Source: Paraburkholderia monticola (GTDB lineage Bacteria; Pseudomonadota; Gammaproteobacteria; Burkholderiales; Burkholderiaceae). From it: a DNA stretch of 64,000 nt. Within the stretch, counting starts at the first letter, position 1; the number at the start of each line of letters is the position of its first letter. This document shows positions 7,391 through 16,831 of the stretch, one piece after another. Below the pieces are notes generated by a model. That model saw nothing but the letters and a program-made list of their open reading frames with translations, ran no database searches and had not been told where the DNA came from. Position numbers and translations under genes: made by a program. The stretch covers positions 1 to 64,000 of the forward strand of contig NZ_LRBG01000011.1 in NCBI RefSeq assembly GCF_001580545.1, written 5' to 3'.

Positions 7391-9719
7391 ACTCAGGTCC
7401 GTAATGTGGATCTGCGAGCACTACGGTTGTGGCAAGACGGCGGAGGCGCTGACCGCTGGCCTGCCGAAGAGCGGGATGCTTTCGCCGTCGCTGGCGCTCG
7501 GCGCTCTGTCAAATGCGGGTCTCACCGCGGGTCTCGTGGAGCGTCACCTGCAACTGCTGCCGGGGCACGTGCTACCGGCCATTTTGCTCCATCGCCGGAT
7601 GGGCGGCTGCGTGTTGCTGGGTAGACGGACGAATCCGGACAAGGAAGCCAAGAGCCGCGTTCTGTACCAGGTGATCGTGCCGGAAATCGGCCAGGAGCCG
7701 GTGGAGTACACCCAGGATGAAATGGATGAGATCTACGCGGGCTACGCCATTCTGGTCAAGCCGACGGCCAGAATCGAGTTGCACGAAGGCGACAGCGTCG
7801 AACCGGCCGGCCACTGGCTGCTGGGTACGCTATGGCGATATCGGCGCTACTACGCAAGTGCCGCGCTTGGCGCATTGCTGATCAATGTGCTCGGCCTCGC
7901 CAGCGTCTTTTTCACAATGAATGTGTACGATCGCGTGGTACCGAACCAAGCCTACGTCACGCTCTGGTCGCTCGCGATCGGCGTAGGCATTGCGATGCTA
8001 TTCGAAGCGATTTCTCGACATGTCCGTAGCCATTTGCTGGACGTCGCTGGCAAGAAGGCGGATCTGATCATGGGCACGCTTCTGTTTCGGCGTGCGCTCT
8101 CCATCCGGATGGAGCACAAGCCGGCCTCAGCTGGTTCATTCGCCAACCAGCTGCGCGAGTTCGAGTCGGTGCGAGACTTCGCGACCTCCGCGACGCTCTC
8201 TGCGATTTCCGATCTGCCGTTTGTGTTCGTCTTCGTGGGCGTGGTGTTCGCGGTCGGAGGCTCGCTCGGCTGGGTGCCGTTGTTGATGATTCCGTTGATC
8301 ATCGGGGCGAGTTTGTTCGTGCAGTGGCCGCTTGCCCGACTCATGAAAGAGAATCTCAAGGAAGCGTCGCTCAAGCAGGGCGTACTGATCGAATCGGTTG
8401 AAGGTCTTGAAACACTGAAGGCCGTGGGTGGTGAAGGCCATATGCAAAAGCGTTGGGAGACCTTCAGCGGGATGGCGGCATCCTCGTCGATGAAGTCGCG
8501 CCAGATTTCCAGCAAGGCAATGAGCTTCATCACCTTCTTGCAGCAGTTGCAGACGGTGGTGCTGATTGTACTGGGCGTGTACCTGATTGCCGCAGGCGAG
8601 CTGACGCAAGGTGCGCTTATCGGCACCGTGATGCTGGCCGGTCGAATCACCGCGCCGCTGGGCCAGGTGATGGGACTTGCCTTGCGCTTCCAGCAGGCGA
8701 AGGCCGCGCTGCATTCGTTGAATGCCCTGATGGCGATGCCCGTCGACCGTGATCCGTCACGCAACTATCTGCCTAAGCCACCGCTCGCAGGACAAATCAC
8801 GTTGAAAGACGTCTGCTTCTCATACCCGGCGTCAGACATGCAACAGAATCCGTCAGTTCTGAAGGACGTCAATCTGAGCATCGGAGTCGGTGAGCGGGTT
8901 GCCATCCTGGGTCGAGTTGGTAGCGGTAAATCCACCCTGCTGCGTGTGATGGCGCGTCTTTATGCACCGGTCAGCGGACAGGTGTTTACGGACGGTCTGG
9001 ATGTCGAGCAGATTGACCTGGCCGACTGGCGCAAAGCGGTGGGTTACGTGGGCCAGGACGCACGTCTTTTTCACGGCACCCTGCGCGAAAACGTGATGAT
9101 CGGCCGCCCCGAAGCGAGCGCTGACGAGTTTTTGCGCGTGATGCATCTAACCGGGCTTGGCCACTTCGCCAGCCGCCATCCAAAGGGCATCAACCTTCCT
9201 ATCGGAGAAGGAGGTCTAGGCATCTCCGGCGGCCAGCGTCAACTGGTGTCGTTAGCACGCAGCCTCCTTGCCCGGCCGCGGCTTCTGTTGCTCGACGAGC
9301 CGACCAGCGCGATGGACAGCCAGACCGAGGCGGTTTTCCTTGAGCACCTCGCGCGCGCAACGGTCGGACAGGCGATCGTTGTCGTGACCCATCGGCCATC
9401 CTTGTTGGCACTGGTTGACCGGATTGTGGTCGTCGAGGAAGGCAAAGTCGTGGCCGACGGTCCGAAGCACAAGATCCTCGCCGCGCTGTCGGGCAACGCT
9501 AAGGCGTCTGACGTGAATGGGGCGCAGTCGCAAGTGCAACAGCGCACTCCGCCGGGAACCGTGGCCACAAGCGCTTCCGGTTCAGCCGCTACTCCCACGG
9601 GGCCTAAGGCCGCCCCTAGGGATATCAGGATCATGGCCGCAAGAAAGGTCGTTTCAGCAGCCACTGCGCAAGCCGGTACCAAGCAGGCAGGCGTGCCGAA
9701 CGAGGAGCAATTTCAATGA
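7326..9719 (+). CDS. Type I secretion ABC transporter (LapB/HlyB-like)
   Basis: This 797-residue protein is the inner-membrane exporter of a type I secretion system. Residues ~20-150 form a C39-like domain without the catalytic Cys (as in HlyB/LapB), so it should bind but not cleave substrate. About residues 165-460 are the six-helix membrane domain. The ATPase domain has Walker A GRVGSGKST (K535), signature ISGGQRQ (S634) and Walker B LLLLDEP (D657, E658), followed by a conserved His in VVTHRP. After the ATPase a tail of about 77 residues (from ~721) is rich in Ala, Thr, Gln and Ser, which is longer than usual for this family. The stop overlaps the adaptor start by ATGA, so the two are translationally coupled. 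Confidence 0.92.
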   Translation: MTQDVFPDVQAAAQTLTNEDGLLRSVMWICEHYGCGKTAEALTAGLPKSGMLSPSLALGALSNAGLTAGLVERHLQLLPGHVLPAILLHRRMGGCVLLGRRTNPDKEAKSRVLYQVIVPEIGQEPVEYTQDEMDEIYAGYAILVKPTARIELHEGDSVEPAGHWLLGTLWRYRRYYASAALGALLINVLGLASVFFTMNVYDRVVPNQAYVTLWSLAIGVGIAMLFEAISRHVRSHLLDVAGKKADLIMGTLLFRRALSIRMEHKPASAGSFANQLREFESVRDFATSATLSAISDLPFVFVFVGVVFAVGGSLGWVPLLMIPLIIGASLFVQWPLARLMKENLKEASLKQGVLIESVEGLETLKAVGGEGHMQKRWETFSGMAASSSMKSRQISSKAMSFITFLQQLQTVVLIVLGVYLIAAGELTQGALIGTVMLAGRITAPLGQVMGLALRFQQAKAALHSLNALMAMPVDRDPSRNYLPKPPLAGQITLKDVCFSYPASDMQQNPSVLKDVNLSIGVGERVAILGRVGSGKSTLLRVMARLYAPVSGQVFTDGLDVEQIDLADWRKAVGYVGQDARLFHGTLRENVMIGRPEASADEFLRVMHLTGLGHFASRHPKGINLPIGEGGLGISGGQRQLVSLARSLLARPRLLLLDEPTSAMDSQTEAVFLEHLARATVGQAIVVVTHRPSLLALVDRIVVVEEGKVVADGPKHKILAALSGNAKASDVNGAQSQVQQRTPPGTVATSASGSAATPTGPKAAPRDIRIMAARKVVSAATAQAGTKQAGVPNEEQFQ

Positions 9720-10960
9720 ACTTCAATATTCTCAGACGCGGTGTGAAAGAAGCCAGGCTCACCCCAGGCGACGCCGCATTTATGGCCGACATCAAGGAAT
9801 CGTTGCTCACGCAGTCGACCCCAGGCTCGATGATCATGCTTTACGTGATTCTCGCGATTCTGGCAGTCAGTCTGACCTGGGCGCACTTTGCTCGCGTGGA
9901 GGAGATTACGCACGGCGACGGGACCATCATTTCGAAGAGCCGTGAGCAAGTCATCCAGAGTCTGGAAGGCGGGATTCTCGAACAACTGGATGTACGGGAA
10001 GGCGATATCGTCAAGAAGGGCCAGGTGTTGGCAAAGATCGACCCAACGCGTGCAGAGACAAGCTATCGTGAAGCCTGGTCCAAATCAGTCGGCCTGAAGG
10101 CGACGATCGCGCGTTTGCGCGCCGAGGCCTACGGGCAAACGCTGACGTTTCCGGACGACGTGAAAGCCGTGCCTGCGGTCGTGAAGCAGGAGACGCTAGC
10201 ATACAACGCGCGACGCCGGGCACTGGACGACAGCGTGACTTCGCTGGAAAAGAGCTACTCGCTATCGGGCAAGGAAATCGGGCTGGCCGAGCCGCTGGCG
10301 GCCAAGGGGCTGGTATCCGAAGTCGAACTGCTACGCATGCGCCGTCAAGCAAACGACCTGCGCTCGCAGATCGTCGAGCGGCGCAATAAGTTTCAGGCCG
10401 ATGCGAACTCGGAACTGACGAAGCTGGAACTCGAACTGGCGCAAACCAGCGAGACCGTAGTGGGTCGCGCCGATGTCCTGCAGCGCACGACGGTGGTGGC
10501 ACCCGTATATGGCACGGTGAAGAACGTACGCTTCAATACGATTGGCGGGGTCATTCAGCCGGGCGAGCACATCATGGAAATCGTTCCGCTGGAAGATCAG
10601 TTGCTCGTCGAGGCGCGCATCAAGCCTTCGGATGTCGCATTCCTGCATCCCGGTCAACCGGCCACCGTGAAGATCACTGCCTACGACTACGGCATTTATG
10701 GCGGCCTTAAGGGTAAGGTTGAGAACATCAGTCCTGACACCCTCAAGGACGACCAAAAGGCCGCAGCGGGCCGGCCCGATGCCACCTACTACCGCGTGCT
10801 TGTGCTGACAGACTCGAGTGAGTTGCATGCAGGCGGGAAAAGCCTACCGATTCTACCGGGCATGGTCGCGACGGTCGACGTCCGTACCGGCGAGAAAACC
10901 ATCCTTGACTACTTGCTCAAGCCGATTTTCAAAGCGCGTGAAGCGTTCCGGGAGCGGTAG
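9716..10960 (+). CDS. HlyD/LapC-family membrane fusion protein of type I secretion
   Basis: The 414-residue adaptor has one N-terminal membrane helix (about residues 38-56, MIMLYVILAILAVSLTWAHF), a biotinyl/lipoyl-like half motif (EGGILEQLDVREGDIVKKGQ), a helical hairpin of about 130 residues and the second lipoyl half with a beta-barrel (VVAPVYGTVKNVRFNTIGGV). The C-terminal segment YRVLVLTD...LPILPGMVATVDV is the classical HlyD secretion signature region. It should bridge the ABC transporter and the TolC-like channel. It overlaps the ABC gene by 4 bp. No substrate gene follows. Confidence 0.92.
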   Translation: MNFNILRRGVKEARLTPGDAAFMADIKESLLTQSTPGSMIMLYVILAILAVSLTWAHFARVEEITHGDGTIISKSREQVIQSLEGGILEQLDVREGDIVKKGQVLAKIDPTRAETSYREAWSKSVGLKATIARLRAEAYGQTLTFPDDVKAVPAVVKQETLAYNARRRALDDSVTSLEKSYSLSGKEIGLAEPLAAKGLVSEVELLRMRRQANDLRSQIVERRNKFQADANSELTKLELELAQTSETVVGRADVLQRTTVVAPVYGTVKNVRFNTIGGVIQPGEHIMEIVPLEDQLLVEARIKPSDVAFLHPGQPATVKITAYDYGIYGGLKGKVENISPDTLKDDQKAAAGRPDATYYRVLVLTDSSELHAGGKSLPILPGMVATVDVRTGEKTILDYLLKPIFKAREAFRER

Positions 10961-11305
10961 AAGTTGTTGCGAGATAATCCTTCCGGACTGCTAGGGAAGT
11001 TAAGCTGGCGAGTTCCCTTTTCTCCTAGGCGGAACTCGACCGCCGATTCAAGTCTTGAAGGTGTCGTGAGCATTGCGACATCTTCGGGTCGCTTCGGGGT
11101 TGCGTGTCATGCCGCAGGGTGAAGGCCCAGCGGGGCCAGCGGCAACCGGTAGATCAACGAGTCCGCCAATGGCAGGATCTATGGCACGGTCGGGATCTTC
11201 GCCTGCGACGAAAAGGATCCGATGCACGGCGATCAGCGTGATGCGCCGCTTGACATTGCGCAGGGATGCTGCCCGCTTGCGTCGAGTGCGTCGTACCGTG
11301 GCGAC
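10961..11305. other. Right border of the accessory region, no supported gene
   Basis: There is no recognised gene. A plus-strand stretch from 11153 reads INESANGRIYGTVGIFACDE and looks protein-like, but it follows a stop and runs into the antisense of the permease gene; it may be a fragment of a lost gene. No poly-T terminator is evident after the HlyD-like gene. Confidence 0.35.
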
Positions 11306-12325
11306 TCAGCTTGCCACCGGGGCCTGCCGTCGCCAGCGATGAAACAGCACCGAGCCGATCCAACAAGCCATGAAGGTCGCGACGATCGCATAGCCGAGCG
11401 CACCGAAATGATCGTTGATGCCCGCGACCGCATCCCACACGCCGCCGCTCCAACCGAAGCGATCCGACATCAGTCTCAGCGCCTCGACGCCGCCGATCAC
11501 GATCGCGACCACCGCCGACACGAACGTGATGCTCGCGTTGTAGTACAGCTTGCGTTTCGGGTCGTCCATCGCCCAGCCGTACGCGTGGACCATCAGCACG
11601 TTGTCGGTCGAATCGACGAGCGTCATGCCAGCCGTGAAGAGGGCGGGGAACACGAGGATCGAATAGAGCGGTAGGCCGGTGCTTGCCTGCGACGCGGCGA
11701 TCGCGAGCAGGCCGATCTCGGTCGCGGTGTCGAAGCCGAGCCCGAACAGCACGCCGACCGGGTACATGTGCCAGCTTTTTGTCACCAGCCGGAACAGCGG
11801 CCGCAATGCGCGCGACAGGAGCCCGGCTGGAGCGAGCGTCTCGGCTGACGCTGCGCTCGCCGCGTCGCCCTGTTGCGCGTGCCGGTAGCGGCGCCACACG
11901 TCGCGCAGGATCACGAGATTGACCGCCGCGAGCACCAGCAGGAACGTCGCGGAAACCAGCGTGCCGAGCGTGCCGCCGACCTCCTTGAGACTCTCGAAAC
12001 GCCCATGCAGCGAATGCGTGGTCCACGCGATGCCGATCGTCGCCGCGATCACTACCGTTGAATGACCGAGCGAAAACGCGAGCCCGATGCCGACCGGCCG
12101 CTTGCCGGTTTGCATCAGCTTGCGCGTGACGGCGTCGATCGCCGCGATGTGGTCGGCGTCGACCGCATGACGCAGACCGAAGCCATACGCGAGCAGTGCG
12201 GTGCCGAGCAGCAGCGGATAGTGGCGAAACGCGAGCAGCGCCCACAGCCATGCGCCCAGGTTGGCGGCGATCAGTACCGCGTAGAGCGTGACGAGGCGAG
12301 GGCGCAGCGAGGCGGTAGGCGTCAT
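11306..12325 (-). CDS. NiCoT-family nickel/cobalt permease (HoxN/HupN/NixA type)
   Basis: This 339-residue protein has about eight hydrophobic segments. The family signature RHAVDADHIAAID (H53, D56, D58, H59) in the second helix forms the metal-binding site, and LGHSTVV (86-92) and LGFDTATE (196-203) are the other two NiCoT signatures. It imports Ni2+ and/or Co2+ across the inner membrane; the sequence does not tell which is preferred. A polar loop of about 30 residues near position 150-178 is rich in Ala and Gln. No urease or hydrogenase genes are in the window. The cupin gene upstream, 38 bp away and on the same strand, may be co-transcribed. Confidence 0.9.
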   Translation of the reverse strand: MTPTASLRPRLVTLYAVLIAANLGAWLWALLAFRHYPLLLGTALLAYGFGLRHAVDADHIAAIDAVTRKLMQTGKRPVGIGLAFSLGHSTVVIAATIGIAWTTHSLHGRFESLKEVGGTLGTLVSATFLLVLAAVNLVILRDVWRRYRHAQQGDAASAASAETLAPAGLLSRALRPLFRLVTKSWHMYPVGVLFGLGFDTATEIGLLAIAASQASTGLPLYSILVFPALFTAGMTLVDSTDNVLMVHAYGWAMDDPKRKLYYNASITFVSAVVAIVIGGVEALRLMSDRFGWSGGVWDAVAGINDHFGALGYAIVATFMACWIGSVLFHRWRRQAPVAS

Positions 12326-12363
12326 GTGGCGCGGGCAGTTAAGTGATCAAGTGAATCAGCGGC

Positions 12364-12891
12364 TTAGTGATCGTGTGGATGCTTGTGGATCGGATCGACC
12401 CAGTAGACCGTTTCCGGCTGCTCGACCGCGTCGATGTTCAGGTTGACGACGACCGCTTCGTTGTCGCTGCGCACGAGCACGCATTCGAGCGGCTCGTCGG
12501 TGCTAGCGTTGATCTCCTGATGCGGCACATACGGCGGCACGAAGATGAAGTCGCCGGGACCGGCCTCGGCGGTGAATTCCAGATGCTCGCCCCAGCGCAT
12601 GCGCGCCTGGCCGCGCACCACATAGATGACGCTTTCGAGCGCGCCATGATGATGCGCGCCGGTCTTCGCGTTCGGATGGATGGTGACGGTGCCGGCCCAG
12701 ATTTTCTGCGCACCGACACGCGCCGCGTTGATTGCGGCCGCGCGGTTCATGCCCGGCGTCTGCGCGGTGTTGGTGTCGAGCTGATCGCTGCGGATGACCT
12801 TCACGCCGTGCTCGCGCCAGTCGATCTGCTGGCTGGCATCGGCCGCCTGGTGCTCGGCCCGGTAGTGTGGATGTTCGTGATCCTGGCTCAT
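12364..12891 (-). CDS. Single-domain cupin protein
   Basis: The 175-residue protein has one cupin barrel. Motif 1 is GAHHHGALES (H80-H82, E86) and motif 2 contains PPYVPHQEINAS with H124; these would hold a metal ion. The ends are rich in His (MSQDHEHPHY and HKHPHDH), which may add metal binding. The start at 12891 was chosen because GGAGGAGA lies 6 bp upstream; the open frame extends 43 codons further without such a site. The substrate is unknown. The gene sits upstream of the nickel/cobalt permease on the same strand, so a link to metal handling is possible but unproven. Confidence 0.82.
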   Translation of the reverse strand: MSQDHEHPHYRAEHQAADASQQIDWREHGVKVIRSDQLDTNTAQTPGMNRAAAINAARVGAQKIWAGTVTIHPNAKTGAHHHGALESVIYVVRGQARMRWGEHLEFTAEAGPGDFIFVPPYVPHQEINASTDEPLECVLVRSDNEAVVVNLNIDAVEQPETVYWVDPIHKHPHDH

Positions 12892-13031
12892 CGTGTCTCC
12901 TCCTCGGCTTGCATGCCGCGTTCGAGTCGTTTGCTCCGGTCTTACGATTGAGGCGCGTGCCACATGAATGATCGACATTCTGGCACGTTCAAAAAACGGC
13001 GGCGTGCCGTGTGGATGCAAACGACGCCGCG

Positions 13032-13061
13032 AAAAAAAAGCCCGCTCACGGGGAGCGGGCT
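13032..13061 (-). terminator. Rho-independent terminator after fusA
   Basis: On the minus strand, GCCCGCTC / GAGCGGGC forms an 8-bp stem with a short loop, followed by eight T residues. It lies 35 bp after the fusA stop. Confidence 0.9.
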
Positions 13062-13095
13062 GCGGGTTGTCGCACTCAATGCCGCCGCGTGAGCG

Positions 13096-15204
13096 TCATT
13101 GCTTCTTCGCGTTGATCACGGCTTCGGCGACGTTGTTCGGCGTTTCAGCGTAGTGCTTGAACTCCATCGTGTAGGTTGCGCGGCCCTGGGTGGCCGAGCG
13201 CAGCGACGTCGAGTAGCCGAACATCTCGGCGAGCGGCACTTCCGCGCGCACCAGCTTGCCGCCGCCGCCCGCGATGTCTTCCATGCCCTGCACCATGCCG
13301 CGCCGGCTCGACAGATCGCCCATCACGTTGCCCATGAAATCCTCGGGCGTTTCCACCTCGACGGCCATCATCGGTTCGAGCAGCACGGGCTTCGCCTTGC
13401 GCATCGCTTCCTTGAACGCCATCGAGCCGGCCATGCGGAACGCGTTTTCATTCGAGTCGACGTCGTGGTACGAGCCGAAGGTCAGCGTGACCTTTACGTC
13501 GACGACCGGGTAGCCCGCCAACACGCCGGCTTTCAGCGTTTCCTGGATGCCCTTGTCGACGGCCGGGATGAACTCGCGCGGGATCACGCCGCCCTTGATC
13601 GCGTCGACGAACTCGTAGCCCTTGCCCTGTGCGCTCGGCTCGAGCGCAATCACCGCGTGACCATACTGGCCTCGGCCGCCCGACTGCTTGACGAACTTGC
13701 CTTCGACGTCCTCGACTTTGTTGCGCACTGTTTCGCGATATGCGACCTGCGGCTTGCCGACGGTCGCCTCCACACCGAACTCGCGCTTCATCCGGTCGAC
13801 CAGAATTTCGAGGTGCAGCTCGCCCATGCCGGAGATGATCGTCTGCCCGGATTCCTCATCGGTCTGCACGCGGAACGACGGGTCTTCCTGCGCGAGACGG
13901 TTCAACGCGATGCCCATCTTTTCCTGGTCGGCCTTGGTCTTCGGCTCGACAGCCTGCGAGATCACCGGGTCCGGGAAGATCATCTTTTCGAGGATGATCA
14001 CATGGTTAGGATCGCAGAGGGTGTCGCCGGTGGTCGCTTCCTTCAGGCCGACGGCCGCGGCGATGTCGCCCGCGTAGACCTCCTTGATTTCCTTGCGCTC
14101 GTTCGCATGCATCTGCAGGATGCGGCCGAGGCGCTCCTTCTTTTCCTTGATCGCGTTGTAGACGGTGTCGCCCGAATTGACGACGCCCGAGTACACGCGG
14201 AAGAAGATCAGCTGGCCGACGAACGGGTCAGTCATGATCTTGAAGGCGAGTGCCGAGAACGGATCGTCGTCGTTGGGATGACGCTCGATCTCCTTGTCGT
14301 GCTCGTCGTGGCCCGTGATGGCCGGCACATCGACGGGTGACGGCAGATAGTCGATCACCGCGTCGAGCATCGCCTGCACGCCCTTGTTCTTGAACGCGCT
14401 GCCGCACAGCATCGGCACGATCTCGTTGGCGATCGTGCGTGAGCGGATGCCGTGCTTGATTTCTTCTTCGGTCAGGTAGTGCTCGCCGCCCAGATACTTT
14501 TCGAGCAGTTCCTCGTTTGCCTCGGCAGCGGCCTCGACCATCTTGTCGTGCCATTCCTTTGCGGTGGCCGCAAGTTCAGGCGGAATGTCGCGGTACTCGA
14601 ACTTGATGCCCTGGCTGTCGTCGTCCCAGTAGATCGCCTTCATCTTCACGAGGTCGACCACGCCCTGGAAGTGGTCTTCCGCGCCGATCGGAATCTGGAT
14701 CGGCACGGCGACACCCTTCAGGCGATCGCCGATCTGCCGTTGCACGCGGAAGAAGTCCGCGCCGACGCGGTCCATCTTGTTGACGAACGCGATGCGCGGC
14801 ACCTTGTACTTGTTCGCCTGGCGCCACACGGTTTCCGATTGCGGCTGCACGCCGCCGACCGAGTCGTACACCATGCAGGCGCCGTCGAGCACGCGCATCG
14901 AGCGCTCGACTTCGATCGTGAAGTCGACGTGCCCGGGGGTGTCGATGATATTGATCCGATGCTCGGGATAGTTGCCGGCCATGCCTTTCCAGAACGCGGT
15001 GGTGGCCGCCGACGTGATCGTGATGCCGCGCTCCTGCTCCTGTTCCATCCAGTCCATCGTCGCCGCACCGTCGTGAACCTCGCCGATCTTGTGGGTCACG
15101 CCGGTGTAGAACAGGATCCGTTCGGTGGTGGTGGTTTTGCCGGCATCGATGTGAGCGCTGATACCGATATTCCGGTAGCGCTCGATGGGAGTCTTGCGGG
15201 GCAC
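13096..15204 (-). CDS. fusA: Translation elongation factor G
   Basis: A complete 702-residue EF-G drives translocation of tRNA and mRNA on the ribosome with GTP hydrolysis. GTP-binding motifs are intact: [10 protein letters not shown] (17-26), RGITITSAA (59-67, switch I), DTPGH (88-92) and NKMD (142-145). Domains II-V follow to the usual C-terminus. The gene stands alone: no rpsL, rpsG or tuf flanks it, so it is not in a str operon. Burkholderia-type genomes often carry two EF-G genes, and this is probably the stand-alone copy. A terminator follows directly. Confidence 0.96.
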   Translation of the reverse strand: MPRKTPIERYRNIGISAHIDAGKTTTTERILFYTGVTHKIGEVHDGAATMDWMEQEQERGITITSAATTAFWKGMAGNYPEHRINIIDTPGHVDFTIEVERSMRVLDGACMVYDSVGGVQPQSETVWRQANKYKVPRIAFVNKMDRVGADFFRVQRQIGDRLKGVAVPIQIPIGAEDHFQGVVDLVKMKAIYWDDDSQGIKFEYRDIPPELAATAKEWHDKMVEAAAEANEELLEKYLGGEHYLTEEEIKHGIRSRTIANEIVPMLCGSAFKNKGVQAMLDAVIDYLPSPVDVPAITGHDEHDKEIERHPNDDDPFSALAFKIMTDPFVGQLIFFRVYSGVVNSGDTVYNAIKEKKERLGRILQMHANERKEIKEVYAGDIAAAVGLKEATTGDTLCDPNHVIILEKMIFPDPVISQAVEPKTKADQEKMGIALNRLAQEDPSFRVQTDEESGQTIISGMGELHLEILVDRMKREFGVEATVGKPQVAYRETVRNKVEDVEGKFVKQSGGRGQYGHAVIALEPSAQGKGYEFVDAIKGGVIPREFIPAVDKGIQETLKAGVLAGYPVVDVKVTLTFGSYHDVDSNENAFRMAGSMAFKEAMRKAKPVLLEPMMAVEVETPEDFMGNVMGDLSSRRGMVQGMEDIAGGGGKLVRAEVPLAEMFGYSTSLRSATQGRATYTMEFKHYAETPNNVAEAVINAKKQ

Positions 15205-15375
15205 GTGAATCTCCTTGTAATGGCGCGCCTGAAACGCATGCCGGGCGACCGCGAGGGGCGCCCGGGGAGTCTGGATGCTGTTGCCGAGATTACAAGGATA
15301 GCGCGTCGATTGGTCTTTTGCATGAATCCTGCCAGCCGGCGCGAGGGCCGGCCGCGCGGGGCTCAGCGGACGAAC

Positions 15376-15412
15376 AAAAGCCGGCGCCTCGGGTTGAGGC
15401 GCCGGCTTTTTG
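15376..15412 (-). terminator. Terminator between the DUF192 gene and fusA
   Basis: AGCCGGCGCCTC / GAGGCGCCGGCT is a 12-bp perfect stem with loop GGGTT, flanked by A on one side and T on the other, so it can work in both directions. It lies about 65 bp after the DUF192 stop. Confidence 0.85.
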
Positions 15413-15478
15413 GGGAGGGCGAGCGGGGGCGGGCGGCTTGAGTGGTCGCTCAGGGGCGCAGCCCGGCGGCGGGGGAGT

Positions 15479-15994
15479 TTACTGCGTGATACCCGGCACC
15501 GGCGGCAAGCCCTGGATCTGCATGCCCGGCTTGATGCCCTTTGCCGAGAACCAGCCCTTGGGCATTTCCAGCGCGAACACGCCGTTGTGCGTCGGGCAGT
15601 GATTGTTGGTGGTCTCGGCCTGCATCTCGTCGATGTCGGTGATCGTGCCGTCGGCGCGCATGAACGCGATCGAGAGCGGGATCAGCGTGTTCTTCATCCA
15701 GAAGCAGTGGCCCGCGTTCTCGTTGAACACGAACAGCATGCCTTCGTTGGGTCCGAGATTCGTGCGATACATCAAGCCCTGTTCGCGGTCCGCGTCGTTG
15801 GCGGCGACGGCCGCGTCGATCACGAACATCCCCGCGGTCAGCTTGACGCGCGGAAAATCGCCGGGCTGCTTGGCGCCCGGCGGCATCTGCTGCGCCAGGG
15901 CGGGCGTGCTAGTGGCGACGAACGAGAGCGCCGCGAGCGGCAATGCAACGGCAACGGCGAAACGCGCAATCAACGAGCGCATGGAAAATCGCAC
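15479..15994 (-). CDS. DUF192-family exported protein
   Basis: The protein has 171 residues with a signal peptide ending near [10 protein letters not shown], followed by a single DUF192 domain ([56 protein letters not shown]). The function of DUF192 is not established; members are small periplasmic or extracellular beta-rich proteins. The GTG at 15994 was chosen as start because AGGAG lies 7 bp upstream; an ATG four codons later (15982) is an alternative. It is probably monocistronic, bounded by a hairpin on each side. Confidence 0.82.
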   Translation of the reverse strand: MRFSMRSLIARFAVAVALPLAALSFVATSTPALAQQMPPGAKQPGDFPRVKLTAGMFVIDAAVAANDADREQGLMYRTNLGPNEGMLFVFNENAGHCFWMKNTLIPLSIAFMRADGTITDIDEMQAETTNNHCPTHNGVFALEMPKGWFSAKGIKPGMQIQGLPPVPGITQ

Positions 15995-16045
15995 GGCAAG
16001 ACTCCTTGCTGAAATTAACTCGCGCATGTTACGCGAGCGCGTCAA

Positions 16046-16082
16046 AAACAAAAAGGCAGATCGCCTTGCGGTGATCTGCCTT
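16046..16082 (-). terminator. Terminator after the small Ala/Lys-rich gene
   Basis: On the minus strand AAGGCAGATC / GATCGCCTT-type pairing (core AGGCAGATC with GATCTGCCT) forms a 9-bp stem followed by TTTTTGTTTTTG. It lies between the small gene and the DUF192 gene. Confidence 0.8.
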
Positions 16083-16138
16083 ACAACGCCGTAAGAACGG
16101 CAATGAAGGTAGTTCTTGACTGCGTTTTTACAAGCAAC

Positions 16139-16333
16139 TTACTCCGAAGCTGCCGAAGCTGCTGCAGCAGCTGCTGCCTTCTTGTGCGACTTCTTGTGAG
16201 CGTGCTTGGTGGTCTTCTTTGCCGACGAAGCTGCTGCTGCCGGAGCTGCCGTAGCTGCTTCCGGTGCCGATGCTTGTGCGAATGCTGCCGTTGCGAAGAG
16301 GCCAGCGACCAGAGCGGCGATCAGTTTGTTCAT
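16139..16333 (-). CDS. Small exported Ala/Lys/His-rich protein
   Basis: The 64-residue product starts with a clear signal peptide (MNKLIAALVAGLFATAAFAQ, cleavage after AFA). The mature part is low complexity: Ala-rich stretches with a basic centre KKTTKHAHKKSHKKA. GAGGA lies 8 bp before the ATG, and a strong terminator follows, so it is a real transcription unit. Similar small Ala/Lys proteins in proteobacteria are labelled acid-shock or histone-like, but nothing here proves a role. About 500 bp of non-coding DNA lies upstream. Confidence 0.75.
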   Translation of the reverse strand: MNKLIAALVAGLFATAAFAQASAPEAATAAPAAAASSAKKTTKHAHKKSHKKAAAAAAASAASE

Positions 16334-16831
16334 TTTGTGAATCCTCAGCTTTGAGTTAATTAACCAAATGACCCGGCTTATGTAGAGTCATGTCGGTAAA
16401 CGTGCCATCCACCTTTCGGTTGACAGCCGCATCGAACAAAATTTTCGATGCGTCTGCTAGCGTTCGGACTTTCGTACTCGCCGCGTAGATACGGCGTATG
16501 CAAAGGTCTTTAAGGCTCAATGCCGGATAGCTTCAGCGGCATCTGCGTCGAATAACGCGTGGAGTTGTAGGGCGGTTGACGCGAATCGCGCGGAAATTTT
16601 TATCGCGATGAGATGCGATGAAACGGCTTGTACGAGGCCCGCGCGAGCCAATTTGTTTCACGCCTTTCGGGCCTGCGTTTCACGCATTTTTTTGCTTGTT
16701 GCTACAACGAGTTAGCGTTGATTGTCACAACCGTGAAACGGGCGTGGTGTGATCACGTGATGGCGTATTTGCGCGTGCGTGAGTTGCACCGGCGGTGCGC
16801 TGATGATGAACGAACAATCTTTAAATAATGT
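16334..16831. other. Upstream region without a supported gene
   Basis: This is AT-richer DNA between the small exported protein gene and the pseudouridine synthase gene. It probably carries the promoter of the small gene. No RNA gene, repeat or hairpin stood out. Confidence 0.4.

Noticed and set aside
13099..14340. Open frame of 413 codons opposite fusA
   Set aside because: Antisense shadow of EF-G.
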